Made by a program: the position numbers and the translations under genes. The notes beneath the pieces were generated by a model that was given only the letters and a program-made list of their open reading frames with translations, had not been told where the DNA came from and searched no databases. Source: Thermodesulfobacteriota bacterium (GTDB lineage: Bacteria; Desulfobacterota; DSM-4660; Desulfatiglandales; Desulfatiglandaceae). From it: a stretch of 31,294 bases of DNA. The DNA lies in assembly GCA_028278625.1 (NCBI GenBank), contig JANQDY010000179.1:1-31294 (forward strand). Direction: 5' to 3'. Below, piece by piece: positions 1 through 7,367 of the stretch. Position 1 is the stretch's first letter. The number at the start of each line of letters is the position of its first letter.

Positions 1-473
1 CACATCTGAACAAAGGCGTGCCCGATCACTTCACCGGCCGATTGCCCAAAAAGAGACATGTTCTTCTGTCTGGACCAGGGATAGGTGTAATTCGCGACCT
101 CCGGCGGAGTATGGCCCGTATCATTTCGCACGACCGTTACGCCTGCCTGGCGGTAGGCATCTGCCAAAGCATTGGATTCCTTCACCATTTGGCCATGAAG
201 CTTTGAATTCACGTCTCTCATGTTCATTCCGCCATACGCCCACCAGAACTTTTTCATGAATTCAGATTCGTAGCGGACCAGGTTGCCAAACTCCCAGGTT
301 CTTGGGTCAGGCACCCAGATTTCGCTCGGATTACCCACCATAACCGCATGGCAAGGGGCATAATCGCTTTCCACATAGAGCTTTTTGACGGCTTTACCCT
401 GCTTCCGCATACCGGGAATGATTTCAGTGACTGTATCGTTGACAGGAATGTTGAAGGTAGATTCTTGTTCCAT
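1..473 (-). CDS. Pentein-fold amidinotransferase-like protein, partial (3' end outside window)
   Basis: The frame is open from an ATG at 471-473 to the window edge, giving about 157 N-terminal residues. A clear Shine-Dalgarno (AAGGAGG on the minus strand) lies about 7 nt before the ATG. The segments VGNPSEIWVPDPRTWEFGNL and LADAYRQAGVTVVRND, followed by an FGQSAG..IGHAFVQM stretch, align in order with the start of the neighbouring full-length gene (VVLGRTDK, LTKIYESEGATVQRI, FGNVLVETS). This marks it as a tandem paralogue of the guanidino-group-modifying (GME/pentein) superfamily. The catalytic His and Cys would lie in the missing part, so enzymatic class (amidinotransferase, deiminase or dimethylarginine hydrolase) cannot be decided. 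It is the last visible gene of a minus-strand run beginning at 2645. The family call is moderately sure; the reaction is unknown. Confidence 0.72.
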   Translation of the reverse strand, partial: MEQESTFNIPVNDTVTEIIPGMRKQGKAVKKLYVESDYAPCHAVMVGNPSEIWVPDPRTWEFGNLVRYESEFMKKFWWAYGGMNMRDVNSKLHGQMVKESNALADAYRQAGVTVVRNDTGHTPPEVANYTYPWSRQKNMSLFGQSAGEVIGHAFVQM

Positions 474-703
474 TAATAGCCTCCTTAATTTTGAAGTATT
501 GTGAATTTTCTGTGTTTTTTGATCAGTAGCGGGTACTCCGCCGCACCCGGTGCCTTTAACACTCTTCTAATCGTCACTATAACATCTGCCGGTTGCACCA
601 GTATGACCGCCTGCTTTCAAGCGTTGGAGTCTTGCCTTGAAGGCCGGCCGCCAGTTATGATATTCAGGTCGTTCCTGCGGTTGTATGCCGGTATAGCAAA
701 ACG

Positions 704-1753
704 CTAATCTTCCCTGTTTAGCACCAGCGTCGCACAGCGGATACCGCCGCCGTTTCGGGCTGGTAGCTCACATTCCACCGGAATGGCTCTTACGCCGCGT
801 TTCTCGATCTCTTCTGCAACCCTTTCGCACTTGGCCGGAACCACAACGCGGTGCTTCCCGTTTTCATCAGGGCCAAGGGGCACAAGATTGCCCGCGCCGT
901 GAATCGCGGTCTCGTCGCGGGTGAGCCAGACGAAATCCCAGTCCTTCAGGGGCTCGGGTATTCCGTCGAGGAAGGCACCTTTGGGTGAGGTGGCGACGCC
1001 GGGAGCACAGAAGCCCAGAACATAGTCGAAGTGGAAACTGAATTGGGTGTCGTAACGGACTTGGGTCACGTTGTAGCCGAAGGGCGCCATCATCCGCTTG
1101 AACACTTCATAACCGAGCTGATTGGCGGCCGCAGGTTCATCATGCCCCTCTGTATACCCATAACCCACAAGGATGTTCTTCTCATCGGGAAAACGGGTAT
1201 CGCCATGGCCAATAAAAGGTCCGGGGCCGGCGCCTTTAGAAGGATCCCAAGGCAGGGCCGGCGGCGCGCTCAGCCAGATGGCATCCGGATCGTTGTTGAA
1301 CCGGTCCACCAGCAGGTCACGAGCAGTGAAGGCAGCGACGGCACACTCCATGATGTTATCGCTTGTGCTCGTCTCGACGAGTACATTGCCAAAGATCTGC
1401 CAGAAGTTGGCAATCGTGAAGGGCCAGTACCCAATCGGTCGGTAGCCGATGTAGTTGAGAATCTCATTGGTCGGCAAGTTGATCCGTTGGACAGTCGCTC
1501 CTTCGCTCTCATAGATTTTGGTGAGGTCCTCCTGAAGCTTGTCGTAGGCCTCCATGACTTCCGGCTTGGCTTCAATGGCGGGAATAAGCTCATTCTCCTC
1601 GTACTTGTCGTAGAAATCAGGCCCGAGATCCTCGATGTGATCGGTGAAGTTTGCGTTGGCTTTGCACTTGGGAGGAAACGCCGCCTTGTCGGTTCGTCCC
1701 AGGACAACTTCTCTTAAAGTGCCAAATTCGTGTTTTTGTCTTAGTGGTAACAT
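704..1753 (-). CDS. Pentein-fold amidinotransferase / guanidino-hydrolase-like enzyme
   Basis: 349 residues, ATG start with AAGGGAG upstream. The pentein superfamily acts on guanidino groups (arginine, agmatine, methylarginine, amidino transfer) through a covalent Cys adduct. Residues that fit: VVLGR near 16-20, GDTRFPDEKNILVGYG (184-199), the FHFDYVLGF segment with candidate catalytic His241 and Asp243, the GAGNLVPLG strand (286-294), and the C-terminal GGGIRC with candidate nucleophile Cys340, close to the GGGxHC motif of agmatine deiminases. Length suits amidinotransferases or DDAH-like proteins. It lies 230 nt upstream of a paralogue in the same orientation, so the pair may be two steps on one substrate or two subunits. 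Substrate specificity cannot be read from the sequence; amidinotransferase, arginine-deiminase-like and non-catalytic roles all remain open. Confidence 0.82.
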   Translation of the reverse strand: MLPLRQKHEFGTLREVVLGRTDKAAFPPKCKANANFTDHIEDLGPDFYDKYEENELIPAIEAKPEVMEAYDKLQEDLTKIYESEGATVQRINLPTNEILNYIGYRPIGYWPFTIANFWQIFGNVLVETSTSDNIMECAVAAFTARDLLVDRFNNDPDAIWLSAPPALPWDPSKGAGPGPFIGHGDTRFPDEKNILVGYGYTEGHDEPAAANQLGYEVFKRMMAPFGYNVTQVRYDTQFSFHFDYVLGFCAPGVATSPKGAFLDGIPEPLKDWDFVWLTRDETAIHGAGNLVPLGPDENGKHRVVVPAKCERVAEEIEKRGVRAIPVECELPARNGGGIRCATLVLNRED

Positions 1754-1857
1754 GAATTTCTCCCTTCCTTTTATTGTTTGTTTAGACTACTATTTTTGAT
1801 GCCTTATATGGAAATCAACGCCTGAATAGAGAGAGTGAAATCCGAAATTGAGCTTCT

Positions 1858-2415
1858 TTATCCTTCCAGCTTTTCCCAAACAAATATCCGCCTGAACTTG
1901 CCCCACCAGTCTGCGCCCAAAACGTATATGGCGATCAGAAAGGAACACTCGCCGATCAGGAAGAGCCACGCCACCAGTGAACCCTGCTGGTCCAAATCGA
2001 GCCCCCAGACAATGGGTTGCGGGCCATCCGATGTCGCTGCGCCAAACGATTCCCATGCATAGAAAGCCAGAATGAAATAGGTCAGCACGTTGGCGCACAA
2101 GAGTACGATGCCAAAGTAGTGGCGCGTCCGGCCCACCGGTTTTGTATAGCTTTCTTTGATAAATGCGAAAAATTTGGACTTGATGGCCTTGAAACCCTTC
2201 TTTCCAAGGAAAATGATGCTGGCAAGGCTCACCAGTTCACCACCGACCACCAGGGCGCCCACGATACCGGCACCGGCACCCAGAGCCGGCATGACCAGGG
2301 CAAAGAGAATTCCGAGGTTGCCGATGATGATCATGGTAAGTCCCACTTTGTAGCGCCAGGTGCGGGTGAAGTCGCCGTCAGCTGTGGCTTCAATCGATCT
2401 TTCCGTTGTTTTCAT
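1858..2415 (-). CDS. Four-helix integral membrane protein of unknown function
   Basis: 185 residues, with four clear hydrophobic segments: about 24-45 (KVGLTMIIIGNLGILFALVM), 48-70, 101-122 (FGIVLLCANVLTYFILAFYA) and 146-167. Basic patches between helices 2 and 3 (KKGFKAIKSKFF) suggest a cytoplasmic loop there. The N-terminal 'WRYKVGLTMIIIGNLGILFALVMP' pattern resembles the short 'transporter suffix domain' family of bacterial inner-membrane proteins, but I am not certain of that assignment. Its ATG overlaps the stop of the upstream 77-residue gene by 4 nt, so the two are translationally coupled. It is followed after 104 nt by the pentein gene on the same strand with no visible terminator. 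It may be a transport or membrane partner of the pentein enzymes; that is inference from position only. Confidence 0.75.
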   Translation of the reverse strand: MKTTERSIEATADGDFTRTWRYKVGLTMIIIGNLGILFALVMPALGAGAGIVGALVVGGELVSLASIIFLGKKGFKAIKSKFFAFIKESYTKPVGRTRHYFGIVLLCANVLTYFILAFYAWESFGAATSDGPQPIVWGLDLDQQGSLVAWLFLIGECSFLIAIYVLGADWWGKFRRIFVWEKLEG

Positions 2416-2645
2416 TGGCTTTCTCCTATGAATTCAATTATTTCATTTTCCAATTCCTGCTTCAGTTCCCGGGCCCGGTTCAATTCTTCTTGGGGAAGTT
2501 TTTTTATCCGAAGTCGGGAAGCCAACCATGTACAGATTTCCTCATAATCCGCACAAACCTCCTCAAAGATGGCGTCCGCTTGTAAAAGCGATCGAACCCT
2601 ATCGATTTTTTCAGGGAATTTCTTGAAAACATGTTCGGTCATCAT
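2412..2645 (-). CDS. Small helical (coiled-coil-like) protein, unknown function
   Basis: 77 residues, almost entirely predicted helix: EKIDRVRSLLQADAIFEEV, DYEEICTWLASRL, then an acidic/basic heptad-like tail (ELNRARELKQELENEIIEFI). There is no signal peptide and no membrane segment. Two adjacent ATG codons (2643-2645 and 2640-2642) could start it; only a weak AGG lies upstream, so the exact start is uncertain. The stop overlaps the start of the membrane protein by 4 nt, which is good support that this is a real gene at the head of a minus-strand operon. The DYEEICTWL segment gives the impression of a conserved small family, but I cannot name it. Divergent to the TPR regulator across a 173-nt control region. 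Confidence 0.65.
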   Translation of the reverse strand: MMTEHVFKKFPEKIDRVRSLLQADAIFEEVCADYEEICTWLASRLRIKKLPQEELNRARELKQELENEIIEFIGESQ

Positions 2646-2653
2646 TATACCTA

Positions 2654-2661
2654 TTTACGGT
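2654..2661 (+). promoter_or_regulatory. Isolated TTTACGGT half-site
   Basis: This octamer is identical to the left half of the palindrome at 2754-2774 and starts exactly 100 bp before it. It sits just upstream of the start of the 77-residue minus-strand gene, so the divergent intergenic region carries the motif near both outgoing genes. This is a candidate second operator half-site; it is short enough that chance cannot be excluded. Confidence 0.4.
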
Positions 2662-2753
2662 GCGAAAAAGAGGTGAGGAAAGGCTCGAATCCAACAAATT
2701 CGGGATCTTTCCTTTCAACAACTCTAGTGACCAGATTTTTTGAAGAAAGGTAT

Positions 2754-2774
2754 TTTACGGTATTTTACCGTAAA
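2754..2774. promoter_or_regulatory. Perfect 9-bp palindrome, candidate operator
   Basis: TTTACGGTA, a 3-nt TTT spacer, then TACCGTAAA: both arms match perfectly over 9 bp. It lies 45 nt before the chosen ATG of the TPR regulator, inside the divergent control region. There is no U-run consistent with a terminator for either flanking gene. The natural candidate binder is the adjacent winged-helix-type protein (autoregulation), which is inference. Confidence 0.55.
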
Positions 2775-2818
2775 TTTTGCGTAGCGTTTTGGAGTTCGAA
2801 TACTCGCATGGGATCGAT

Positions 2819-4450
2819 ATGACGGGTGTTTCACCTGATCTTGTAAAGCTTCAGCTGGATAGAATGCTGGCCAGCCCTGAGCTTTTATCCAGCAAACGAA
2901 TGAGCCAGATGCTGCGATTCGTGGTTGAACAGACCCTCAATGGCCAATCGGACCGAATCAAGCAGTACACCATTGGGGTGGAAGCGATGGGACTTGGGGA
3001 AGCATTCGATCCCGGGACCAATCCAACCGTTCGGATCCATGCGCAGAAACTGCGCCGCGCCATTGATCGCTATTATCATGAATACGGCATGGACGACCCG
3101 GTTAGAATCGTCATCCCCAAAGGGGGTTATACGCCTGTTTTTAGACTTAACCACGCCAATCCCAAAGACGCGGAATCAGCATCTGAGCGCCGACGTTCCA
3201 CTACAACCACGAGAGGGCCGAAGGTTCCGGTGACGAGCGGTCCTTCAATCGCCATATTGCCCATGGAATATCTGGGGAATGAATCCGATTATGACTTCAT
3301 TGCCGGCGGGATTACCGAAGAGATCGTCATTGCGCTAACCCGTTTCCAGGAATTCTTTGTGGTCGGCCCCCTTAACAGGGATATCCTCCGCCGGAAGCAC
3401 CTGGGGCCTCGCGCCATCGGGCAGGAATACAACGTGCGTTTCCTTTTGGATGGTACAATTCGGCTGCTGGGCCGAACGCTACGTCTGACAAGCAAACTGA
3501 CGGACACCCTCACCGGACGCAAGCTTTGGGGTCAGACCCACGATCACGACATGGACAGGACCTCCTTTGACCAGGTTGAGCATGAGATTGTGGGCCAGAT
3601 CGTCACCACGATCGCCGACAACTTTGGCGTCATTCCGCGCACCATGGCCAAAGAGGTATTGTCCCATCACGATGACAAGTTGTCGGACTATGCAGCGATT
3701 CTTCGGTTTCATCACCATGTCAAAGTTCTTACCGAGCAGTCGCTCACAGAGGCCATTAATGCCATGGAAAGGGTCATACAAAAAGACCCTGATCACGACC
3801 TGGCCCTGGCCCTGTTGGGCGATCTCATCTCAACGCCTTTTTGGCTTGGATACACGGACAGTCAATATGATTTGGGGCGGGCCGCGGAATTGGGAAAAAG
3901 AGCGTTGGCCTTGAACCCCAACTCTCAGCCGGCCCACCTTACGATGGCAATCAACCACTATTTGAGGTCCCAGAAAGCACTGTGCCTGAAAGAGATTGAC
4001 CGGGCTTTGAAATTGAATCCGAACAATGCCAACTATCTGGCCAACTCGGCCCTGTTCCTGATGGGGTTAGGCCAATGGGAGGAGGGAGTGGCATTGATTG
4101 TCAAAGCCATGGGCCGGAATCCGCATCATCCCGGCTGGTACCACATCGTCCCGTTTCTGTATCATTATTATCGGGGCGAATTTGAAACTGCCTTGGTCGA
4201 TGCAAATGGATTCAACACTCCTGACTATTTCTGGGATCCGCTCATCCGCGCCGCGGTTTTGGGAAAGCTCGGTCTTCAGACGGAAGCAAAAAAAGTAGGG
4301 AGTGAGCTGTTGGCCTTGGTCCCTGATTTTAAAACTCGCGGCCGCAGTTTAGTTCAGCGCATGGTCTATCAGAAAGAACTCACCGAGATGCTGCTGGACG
4401 GTTTGAACAAGGCTGGCGTGGAGACGCAAAGCGAGAGAAGATTGATATGA
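2819..4450 (+). CDS. Winged-helix-like / TolB-like / TPR regulatory protein
   Basis: 543 residues from the chosen ATG. An upstream in-frame TTG at 2777 abuts the palindrome and lacks a Shine-Dalgarno, while ATG 2819 has GGGA at about 6 nt. Residues 1-95 (LDRMLASPELLSSKRMSQML, RFVVEQTLNG, FDPGTNPTVRIHAQKLRRAI, VIPKGGYTPVF) are the winged-helix-type N-terminal domain that precedes TolB-like/TPR proteins in many proteobacteria. Residues about 125-260 (SIAILPMEYLGNESDYDFIA, GITEEIVIALTRF, YNVRFLLDGTIRLLGRTLRL) form the TolB/FlgO-like domain also found next to class III adenylate cyclases. The rest is TPR-like (ALNPNSQPAHLTMAI, LKLNPNNANYLANSA, MGRNPHHPGWY). No signal peptide, so cytoplasmic. Its stop overlaps the next ATG (ATGA), coupling it to the selenoprotein. 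A transcriptional or scaffold role is likely; the effector is unknown. Confidence 0.85.
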   Translation: MTGVSPDLVKLQLDRMLASPELLSSKRMSQMLRFVVEQTLNGQSDRIKQYTIGVEAMGLGEAFDPGTNPTVRIHAQKLRRAIDRYYHEYGMDDPVRIVIPKGGYTPVFRLNHANPKDAESASERRRSTTTTRGPKVPVTSGPSIAILPMEYLGNESDYDFIAGGITEEIVIALTRFQEFFVVGPLNRDILRRKHLGPRAIGQEYNVRFLLDGTIRLLGRTLRLTSKLTDTLTGRKLWGQTHDHDMDRTSFDQVEHEIVGQIVTTIADNFGVIPRTMAKEVLSHHDDKLSDYAAILRFHHHVKVLTEQSLTEAINAMERVIQKDPDHDLALALLGDLISTPFWLGYTDSQYDLGRAAELGKRALALNPNSQPAHLTMAINHYLRSQKALCLKEIDRALKLNPNNANYLANSALFLMGLGQWEEGVALIVKAMGRNPHHPGWYHIVPFLYHYYRGEFETALVDANGFNTPDYFWDPLIRAAVLGKLGLQTEAKKVGSELLALVPDFKTRGRSLVQRMVYQKELTEMLLDGLNKAGVETQSERRLI

Positions 4451-5280
4451 AATGGAGACAATTTTTTAGACCCGTTAAATCCTATGACGCGGAGCGGGCG
4501 AGGAAGTTCCTTTCAAAGATGCCTCCTTCGGAGGTAACCATTCTTGATGTTAGACAGCCCAAGGAATATGAATCCGGTCATATCCCGGGCGCAAGGTTGA
4601 TTCCCGTTGGTGATTTGGGGGACCGGATCAACGAGCTTGATCCGGAAAAGCCGACGCTGGTCTACTGAGCTATCGGCGGCCGCAGCCGGGTGGCTGCGCA
4701 AATGCTCTCCGGCAAAGGGTTTCGGGAGGTGATCAACCTTGCGGGCGGTATTCGGGCATGGAACGGCGAAAAGGCCTTTTTCGGAGAGGAAAAGGGGTTG
4801 AATCTTTTCAACGGCACGGAGTCTTTCGAAGAAACCCTCATTGTCGCTTATGGTCTGGAATTGGGCCTTGAGGAATTCTACATTTCGATGGGGAAAACGA
4901 TAAAAAACAAGGCAGTCAGAGATCTCTTTCAAAAGCTTTCACGGATTGAAGTCAATCACCGGGATCGGATCTTTCAGGAGTTTTTACGAATGACCCATCG
5001 CACGGTCTCCCGTGAGGAATTTGCCAACCAGATGGTGAATCCTGCGGTGGAAGGGGGGATGAGCACGGAGGAGTATATCGACTTTTTCAACCCGGATCTG
5101 GAATCTCCGGAAGGCGCCATCGAACTGGCCATGTCCATTGAGACCCAGGCCCTGGATCTCTATTTCCGGGCATCGGAGCGGGTGGCGCATGAAGAGAGCA
5201 GTAGATTTCTTTCCCAACTGGCGGACGAGGAGCAGACGCACCTTCGGCAACTGGGTCAATTGATGGATTCGGTCCTATAG
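4447..5280 (+). CDS. Rhodanese-ferritin-like fusion, predicted selenoprotein (TGA at 4666-4668 read as Sec)
   Basis: Read through the TGA, this is one 277-residue protein. Residues 15-105 are a rhodanese domain: TILDVRQPKEYESGHIPGAR, then TLVY, the TGA at codon 74, and AIGGRS. The canonical active loop is CxxGxRS, so the TGA sits exactly at the catalytic Cys. The frame stays open and homologous on both sides, and a stem-loop at 4681-4698 fits a bacterial SECIS. Residues about 120-277 are a rubrerythrin/ferritin-like four-helix domain with diiron-type motifs EVNH and EEQTH plus the helix ELAMSIETQALDLYF. A naive annotation would give a 73-residue fragment and a GTG-started 196-residue fragment. 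The ATG overlaps the stop of the TPR gene (ATGA). Likely role: sulfur transfer or peroxide/persulfide chemistry. A recent Cys-to-stop mutation is the alternative, but the position and hairpin argue against it. Confidence 0.86.
4681..4698 (+). promoter_or_regulatory. Candidate bacterial SECIS hairpin
   Basis: CGCAGCC pairs with GGCTGCG (7 bp, perfect) around the loop GGGT. The loop begins 19 nt after the TGA, within the roughly 16-37 nt window known for bacterial SelB-binding hairpins, and starts with G as expected. It lies inside the rhodanese coding sequence. The length and loop fit; SelB binding is inferred. Confidence 0.72.
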
Positions 5281-5536
5281 GAAAGGGGCTGAACATGAGG
5301 CTGCATCCGTGGTTTTTGCCGGCAACGTCCATGACGTTCTCACCGTGCTCCAGTGAGATGGCGGAACTCCCTACTTCATCACCCCCATCGGCACCTCCAA
5401 AAAGAGAGCAGTAAATTATACCACAACATATGGACACACCACCAAAAATTCAGCAACAAACGCCCGCCGCATCCGCGTCTCCTAAATGGTCCTAAGCAAT
5501 TGCGGGAACCCATGATCCATATGTTTGTCCGCTAAA
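5281..5536. other. Gene-free stretch with a possible decayed coding fragment
   Basis: No intact gene is supported. In one plus frame (from 5291), a protein-like run EAASVVFAGNVHDVLTVLQ meets TGA and resumes as DGGTPYFITPIGTSKKRA, ending at TAA near 5485. There is no start codon with a ribosome site, and I do not recognise the family. It may be a remnant of a lost gene, or chance. The short plus frame at 5353-5535 has unlikely composition and is not called. Confidence 0.3.
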
Positions 5537-6436
5537 TCAGTGGATGCCTCCTTCAACGGGCGCCTTTAGTAATTGCATGATTTTTTCCGTGTCGGTGACC
5601 TCCCTGAGCCATTCCAGCAAATCCGTGGATTCATAAAAAGGATGATCCAAAAACATACGGTTATAGGCTTCCAGTCTGTTCAGGTTGTATTGTTCGATTT
5701 CCTTAACCCTGTCCAACAAAACACTTTTAACCGTGGGAGCCCTTTCATTATGGAAGACAATTCTTGCCGGGTTCATCATCCCAGTCTCTATCAGTGATTC
5801 CAGTTTCTTAGAACAATGACAGGGATTGGCATCATTTAGCAGACCGCACTTCTGATTCACAAAATGCCCAAGCTTGTGTCTGGAACGTTCCAGTATTTTT
5901 CGAAAATTGGATTTGGATATTGCCATTATCTCACTTCCCACCGAATCGGGGATGTTGAGAATGGCCCCAAGAATAAACACCATTCGCTGCTTACGGTCAA
6001 AACATAGGAGCGAACCCAAAAAGCAATTGATTTTCAGCTCATCCAGAAGAACGCTGTTTTCCGGCCTTGAACTGAGATCCTTATCCGGAATGCTGTCAAC
6101 ATCGAAGTATTCGTCAAGACTCACGGCAGAAACTTCGTACCCCCGCTTTTTCATGTTCAGAATATGATTGACAACAACCCGATACAACCAGGTCCTGAAA
6201 GCTGATTTTTCCGGATCATAGCTGGACAATTTGGTGATGATCTTGATGACTATTTCCTGGGTTACGTCTGCGGCATCATCCGGATCGCACAGCATTCTGA
6301 GCGATATGTTGTAAATCCAGGGTTGATGACGGATCAACAGGGCTTCAAGATCATCCCGGTTGCCGGTCAGGGCGCCGGTGACAAGCCTGAGATCATGATT
6401 TCGGTCGCTGACTTTCTTTTCAAATGGATTTCCCAT
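5537..6436 (-). CDS. ECF-type sigma factor with C-terminal Cys-motif extension
   Basis: 299 residues, ATG with GAGG about 9 nt upstream. Region 2 spans about 25-95 (LEALLIRHQPWIYNISLRML, DAADVTQEIVIKIITKL, SAFRTWLYRVVVNHILNMKK). Region 4 spans about 130-192 (DRKQRMVFILGAILNIPDSV, FRKILERSRHKLGHFV), although the helix-turn-helix is divergent. It directs RNA polymerase to a dedicated promoter set. After region 4 comes CGLLNDANPCHC (Cys197, Cys206, Cys208), then about 90 further residues ending in LLEWLREVTDTEKIMQLLKA. The same architecture recurs in the sigma factor at 15034-15882. No anti-sigma gene lies next to it, so the C-terminal extension may carry the control. Metal or redox sensing by the Cys motif is inference. 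Confidence 0.88.
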   Translation of the reverse strand: MGNPFEKKVSDRNHDLRLVTGALTGNRDDLEALLIRHQPWIYNISLRMLCDPDDAADVTQEIVIKIITKLSSYDPEKSAFRTWLYRVVVNHILNMKKRGYEVSAVSLDEYFDVDSIPDKDLSSRPENSVLLDELKINCFLGSLLCFDRKQRMVFILGAILNIPDSVGSEIMAISKSNFRKILERSRHKLGHFVNQKCGLLNDANPCHCSKKLESLIETGMMNPARIVFHNERAPTVKSVLLDRVKEIEQYNLNRLEAYNRMFLDHPFYESTDLLEWLREVTDTEKIMQLLKAPVEGGIH

Positions 6437-6818
6437 GTGTTACGTCCTCTATTATGATATACCGCCACGCGTTCGGATCGTGACACGGTAACCTCATTTT
6501 TTTCACTGAAAACCCCTGCCCGGACCGGCCGCAGCCAAGACGGTAAATTGGAAAAGCTCAAGAATATCTTTATCCCAATTTCTCGATGGTTGCCATTATT
6601 CATCTCCTTTTCTTCCCGCCCATTCCCATACCATAAGTATTGACCCCGTTTTTCGGCGATTGTGACCGAAAAACATCCTCCACGCCACTTTTTCGCAGGT
6701 TTGCCTGAGGTAGAAGATTACCGCCCCTGTAAACGCCGGATCCGCCATCCCCACGTTGATGCCCTTTAAGAGGAGATTCGATCAAGGCGCTTCTTTTTTG
6801 GGTGGATTTGTCCACGGG
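6437..6818. other. 382-bp gene-free region upstream of the sigma gene
   Basis: No convincing coding sequence is seen. A minus-strand frame at 6600-6815 starts with GTG without a ribosome site and shows no family resemblance. The only structure I see is the 9-bp inverted repeat at 6648-6674. The sigma-gene promoter should lie at its left side, but no clear -35/-10 pair was identified. Confidence 0.5.
6648..6674. repeat. Perfect 9-bp inverted repeat
   Basis: GTTTTTCGG and CCGAAAAAC are separated by 9 nt. The T-run lies on the 5' arm on both strands, the opposite of an intrinsic terminator, so an operator or RNA structure is more plausible. It is about 212 bp upstream of the sigma-factor start and 145 bp after the receiver-like gene. 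Confidence 0.5.
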
Positions 6819-7292
6819 TTATCCGCAACAGATTCCCGCCGCGTCCGCCTCCCTTAAAATGGGATGAATGCTTCGGCTTCGCCCGCTTTCCGTGGGCCCT
6901 GATGGAGCCGCCCGCCCTCTCAAGGATTTGCCGTTCGTTTTAAGGAGGTCTTTAACGGCCTTTACCAGATCATTGGCTTTAAAATCACGCGCTATCATCC
7001 GCATGAAAGACAAGGCGTTCAAACCGGAGAACTTCAGGTCTCCCGGTGAATCGTTCAGTACGAGAAACGGCCCCATTTCCACCATCCGCAACTGATAGAA
7101 AACCGATCTGGCATTTTCGGATTCGGGAAAATGGTCAATAATGACAAGATCGGGCTCAGAGGCCAAACAGCATGAAACTGCCTGCTCCGGTGCCGCCGCA
7201 ACGTGGATCCGCCACCCTTCTTCTCTTGCCGCTTCCTGAAATCTTTTCGCCCTGTTGGGGGCCCCAACGAAAACCATGCATGCATTTTCCAT
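6819..7292 (-). CDS. Degenerate response-regulator receiver-domain protein
   Basis: 157 residues from an ATG at 7290-7292, chosen because GGGAGG precedes it by 9 nt; an earlier in-frame start would add 13 residues without support. The first 120 residues follow the CheY-like plan: CMVFVGAPNRAKRFQEAARE (strand 1 and helix 1), then EPDLVIIDHFPESENARSVF with Asp53 at the phospho-acceptor position, FLVLNDSP, and ARDFKANDLVKAVKDLL. The N-terminal acidic pair is missing, and the usual KPF near the end is RDF, so the conserved Lys is absent. A pseudo-receiver that does not cycle by ordinary phosphorylation is likely. A basic/Pro-Ser tail follows (RGRAAPSGPTESGRSRS). No output domain. It is transcribed divergently from the LysR gene. 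Confidence 0.68.
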   Translation of the reverse strand: MENACMVFVGAPNRAKRFQEAAREEGWRIHVAAAPEQAVSCCLASEPDLVIIDHFPESENARSVFYQLRMVEMGPFLVLNDSPGDLKFSGLNALSFMRMIARDFKANDLVKAVKDLLKTNGKSLRGRAAPSGPTESGRSRSIHPILREADAAGICCG

Positions 7293-7352
7293 GATTGTTA
7301 TCCTCCCATACGGCAAATCGTTTTTTTGCAATCAAGCTTATGACCACCATAA

Positions 7353-7367
7353 TTAATCGTTGATTAA
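7353..7367. promoter_or_regulatory. LysR-type operator candidate (T-N11-A-like palindrome)
   Basis: TTAATC GTT GATTAA is a perfect 6-bp inverted repeat with a 3-nt spacer, placed between the divergent receiver-like and LysR genes. It overlaps the -35 box of the predicted lysR promoter, as in many autorepressed LysR regulators. Binding by the neighbouring LysR protein is inferred. Confidence 0.6.

Noticed and set aside
1031..1717. 228-codon plus-strand frame within the pentein gene
   Set aside because: It is antisense to a full-length enzyme with catalytic motifs; no ribosome site or family match.
2017..2547. 176-codon plus-strand frame over the membrane-protein gene
   Set aside because: It is the shadow of two translationally coupled minus-strand genes with clear hydrophobic or helical character.
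6600..6815. 71-codon minus-strand frame after the receiver-like gene
   Set aside because: GTG start without a ribosome site, low-complexity Gly/Lys composition, no resemblance to a known family.
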